From NCBI RefSeq assembly GCF_000518665.1, contig NZ_JAEA01000002.1:186001-250000 (forward strand): 64,000 nt of DNA, in the 5' to 3' direction. Under the pieces are notes generated by a model that did not search any database, was not told where the DNA came from, and saw only the letters and a list, made by a program, of their open reading frames with translations. Below are positions 62,795-64,000 of the stretch, in pieces (within the stretch, counting starts at the first letter, position 1; each line of letters begins with the position of its first letter). The translations under genes and the position numbers were made by a program. This DNA is from Microvirga flocculans ATCC BAA-817 (GTDB taxonomy: Bacteria > Pseudomonadota > Alphaproteobacteria > Rhizobiales > Beijerinckiaceae).

Positions 62795-64000
62795 ATGGCA
62801 ACGAAGGCAACCGAACGGGACGAAGGCGAGACGACAGCTCCGGAGCAAACGAGCGACGGGCCTCTGCTCGACCTGAGCGATGCCGCCGTTAAACGGATGA
62901 TCAAGCTCGCCAAGAAGCGCGGGTATGTCACCTACGACGAGCTGAATGAGGTCCTGCCTCCGGAGGAGTTCTCCTCGGAGCAGATCGAGGACGTGCTCGG
63001 CCAGCTCTCCGAGATGGGCATCAACGTCGTCGAGTCGGAAGAGGCTGAAGAGGGCGAGAAGGCCGAGGCCGATGACGAGGAGGCCGAGGGCGGCGATCTC
63101 GTCGAGGCGTCGCAGACCCGGGCCGTCGCAGTCCGCGAGACCACGGCCAAGGAGCCGACCGACCGCACGGACGATCCGGTCCGCATGTATCTGCGCGAGA
63201 TGGGCTCGGTGGAGCTTCTCTCCCGCGAGGGCGAGATCGCGATCGCCAAGCGGATCGAGGCCGGCCGCGAGGCCATGATCGCGGGCCTCTGCGAAAGCCC
63301 GCTGACCTTCCAGGCCATCATCATCTGGCGCGACGAGCTCGTCGAGGGCCGCGTGCTCCTGCGCGACATCATCGACCTCGAGGCCACTTATGCGGGCCCC
63401 GACGGCAAGGGCGCGCCCAAGGTGGATGCGCTCGGCGAGGGTGACGGCGAGGACGAGGCGGCCGAGGGCGACGAGGCCACCCCGCCCGAGGGCGAGCTCG
63501 ACGACGACGACATGGAGAACAACGTGTCGCTTTCGGCCATGGAGGCCGAGCTGAAGCCGCGCGTGCTCGAGACCTTCGACTCCATCGCCGACAACTACAA
63601 GAAGCTGCGCCGCCTCCAGGTGGAGCACGTGGAGCAGCGCCTGCAGAACAAGCAGCTGACCCCGGCCCAGGAGCGCAAGTACAAGGAACTCAAGTCGGAT
63701 ATCGTCGCGTCGGTGAAGTCGCTGTCGCTGAACAACAACCGCATCGAGGCCCTGGTCGAGCAGCTCTACGACATCAACAAGCGCCTCATCTCCCATGAGG
63801 GACGCCTGATGCGCCTGGCCGAAAGCCACGGCGTCGCCCGCGAGGAGTTCCTCAAGCACTACCAGGGCTGGGAACTCGACCCGAAATGGGTGCTGCGCGT
63901 CTCCAAGCTCGGCGGCAAGGGCTGGAAGGACTTCGTCGCCAAGGCGAAGGACGGCATTCACGACCTGCGCGAGAACATCCACAATCTGGCGAGCGAGACG
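62795..64000 (+). CDS. rpoD: Primary sigma factor RpoD (partial, runs off the window)
   Basis: The first 402 codons of the sigma-70 housekeeping factor, open to the window's end. It starts MATKATERDEGETTAPEQTS at ATG 62795. Region 1.1 (VKRMIKLAKKRGYVTYDELN) is followed by the acidic linker EEAEEGEKAEADDEEAEGGD, then region 1.2 with DDPVRMYLREMGSVELLSRE. The long non-conserved region follows (DLEATYAGPDGKG, EDEAAEGDEATPPEGELDDD). Regions 2-4 lie beyond the window. The order dnaG-rpoD is standard in alphaproteobacteria. Confidence 0.95.
   Translation, partial: MATKATERDEGETTAPEQTSDGPLLDLSDAAVKRMIKLAKKRGYVTYDELNEVLPPEEFSSEQIEDVLGQLSEMGINVVESEEAEEGEKAEADDEEAEGGDLVEASQTRAVAVRETTAKEPTDRTDDPVRMYLREMGSVELLSREGEIAIAKRIEAGREAMIAGLCESPLTFQAIIIWRDELVEGRVLLRDIIDLEATYAGPDGKGAPKVDALGEGDGEDEAAEGDEATPPEGELDDDDMENNVSLSAMEAELKPRVLETFDSIADNYKKLRRLQVEHVEQRLQNKQLTPAQERKYKELKSDIVASVKSLSLNNNRIEALVEQLYDINKRLISHEGRLMRLAESHGVAREEFLKHYQGWELDPKWVLRVSKLGGKGWKDFVAKAKDGIHDLRENIHNLASET

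Overview
The window reads as chromosomal DNA of a GC-rich alphaproteobacterium of the order Hyphomicrobiales (Rhizobiales), most like Microvirga or another Methylobacteriaceae relative. The clues are a NepR/EcfG general stress response pair, SOS boxes of the alphaproteobacterial GTTC-N7-GTTC type, an lrp / trxB / LsrB-type LysR neighbourhood, the order carA (divergent) / yqeY / dnaG / rpoD, and families common in this order (DUF992, DUF3775, DUF3309, DUF3052, Tim44-like, BON/SWFGD, ELM1). Taxonomy is inferred from gene content only. No rRNA, tRNA, CRISPR array or insertion sequence was seen.

Layout. 1-7.3 kb: end of a regulator gene, a CsaA-like tRNA-binding protein, a MarR / response regulator / histidine kinase operon resembling petPR, divergent ilvE, an SOS-type Y-family polymerase and a Tim44-like membrane protein. 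7.3-15.6 kb: a stress block with a PfpI-type protein, an overlapping nucleotidyltransferase / phosphoesterase pair, a Crp/Fnr regulator, a BON protein, cold-shock protein, infA, ecfG-nepR with matching EcfG-type promoters, and a DUF4242-nucleotide cyclase. 15.6-31.9 kb: an autotransporter, uvrB, DUF808 and phytase/esterase-like proteins, a secreted C13 peptidase, a sugar dehydrogenase, an orphan Bug receptor and an aspartate aminotransferase. 31.9-37.3 kb: two large RTX-type secreted proteins that share an almost identical 3' end, with a DUF992 gene between them. 37.7-46.6 kb: an EF-G-like GTPase, fadD, the lsrB/trxB/elm1 cluster, a divergent lrp and greA. 46.7-55.6 kb: carB and carA with GtrA, methyltransferase, ohrR/ohr, cupin and membrane genes between them, then yqeY. 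55.6-64 kb: accessory genes inserted between yqeY and dnaG, then dnaG and the start of rpoD.

The most unusual structure is at the dnaG locus. A 144-bp copy of the dnaG promoter, ribosome site and first 16 codons lies at 57377-57520, and the intact version at 60613-60756. Between them sit two small minus-strand genes and a complete two-component system. The two copies differ mostly outside the coding part, as orthologues from two related strains would, so one copy was probably imported together with the two-component system.

Regulatory circuits readable from the DNA are: EcfG-type promoters before nepR-ecfG, the DUF3309 gene, the BON gene and a small proline-rich gene; two perfect SOS boxes before the Y-family polymerase; a 25-bp palindrome between the marR operon and ilvE; an OhrR-type operator before ohr; and a CtrA-type site before a small membrane protein gene.
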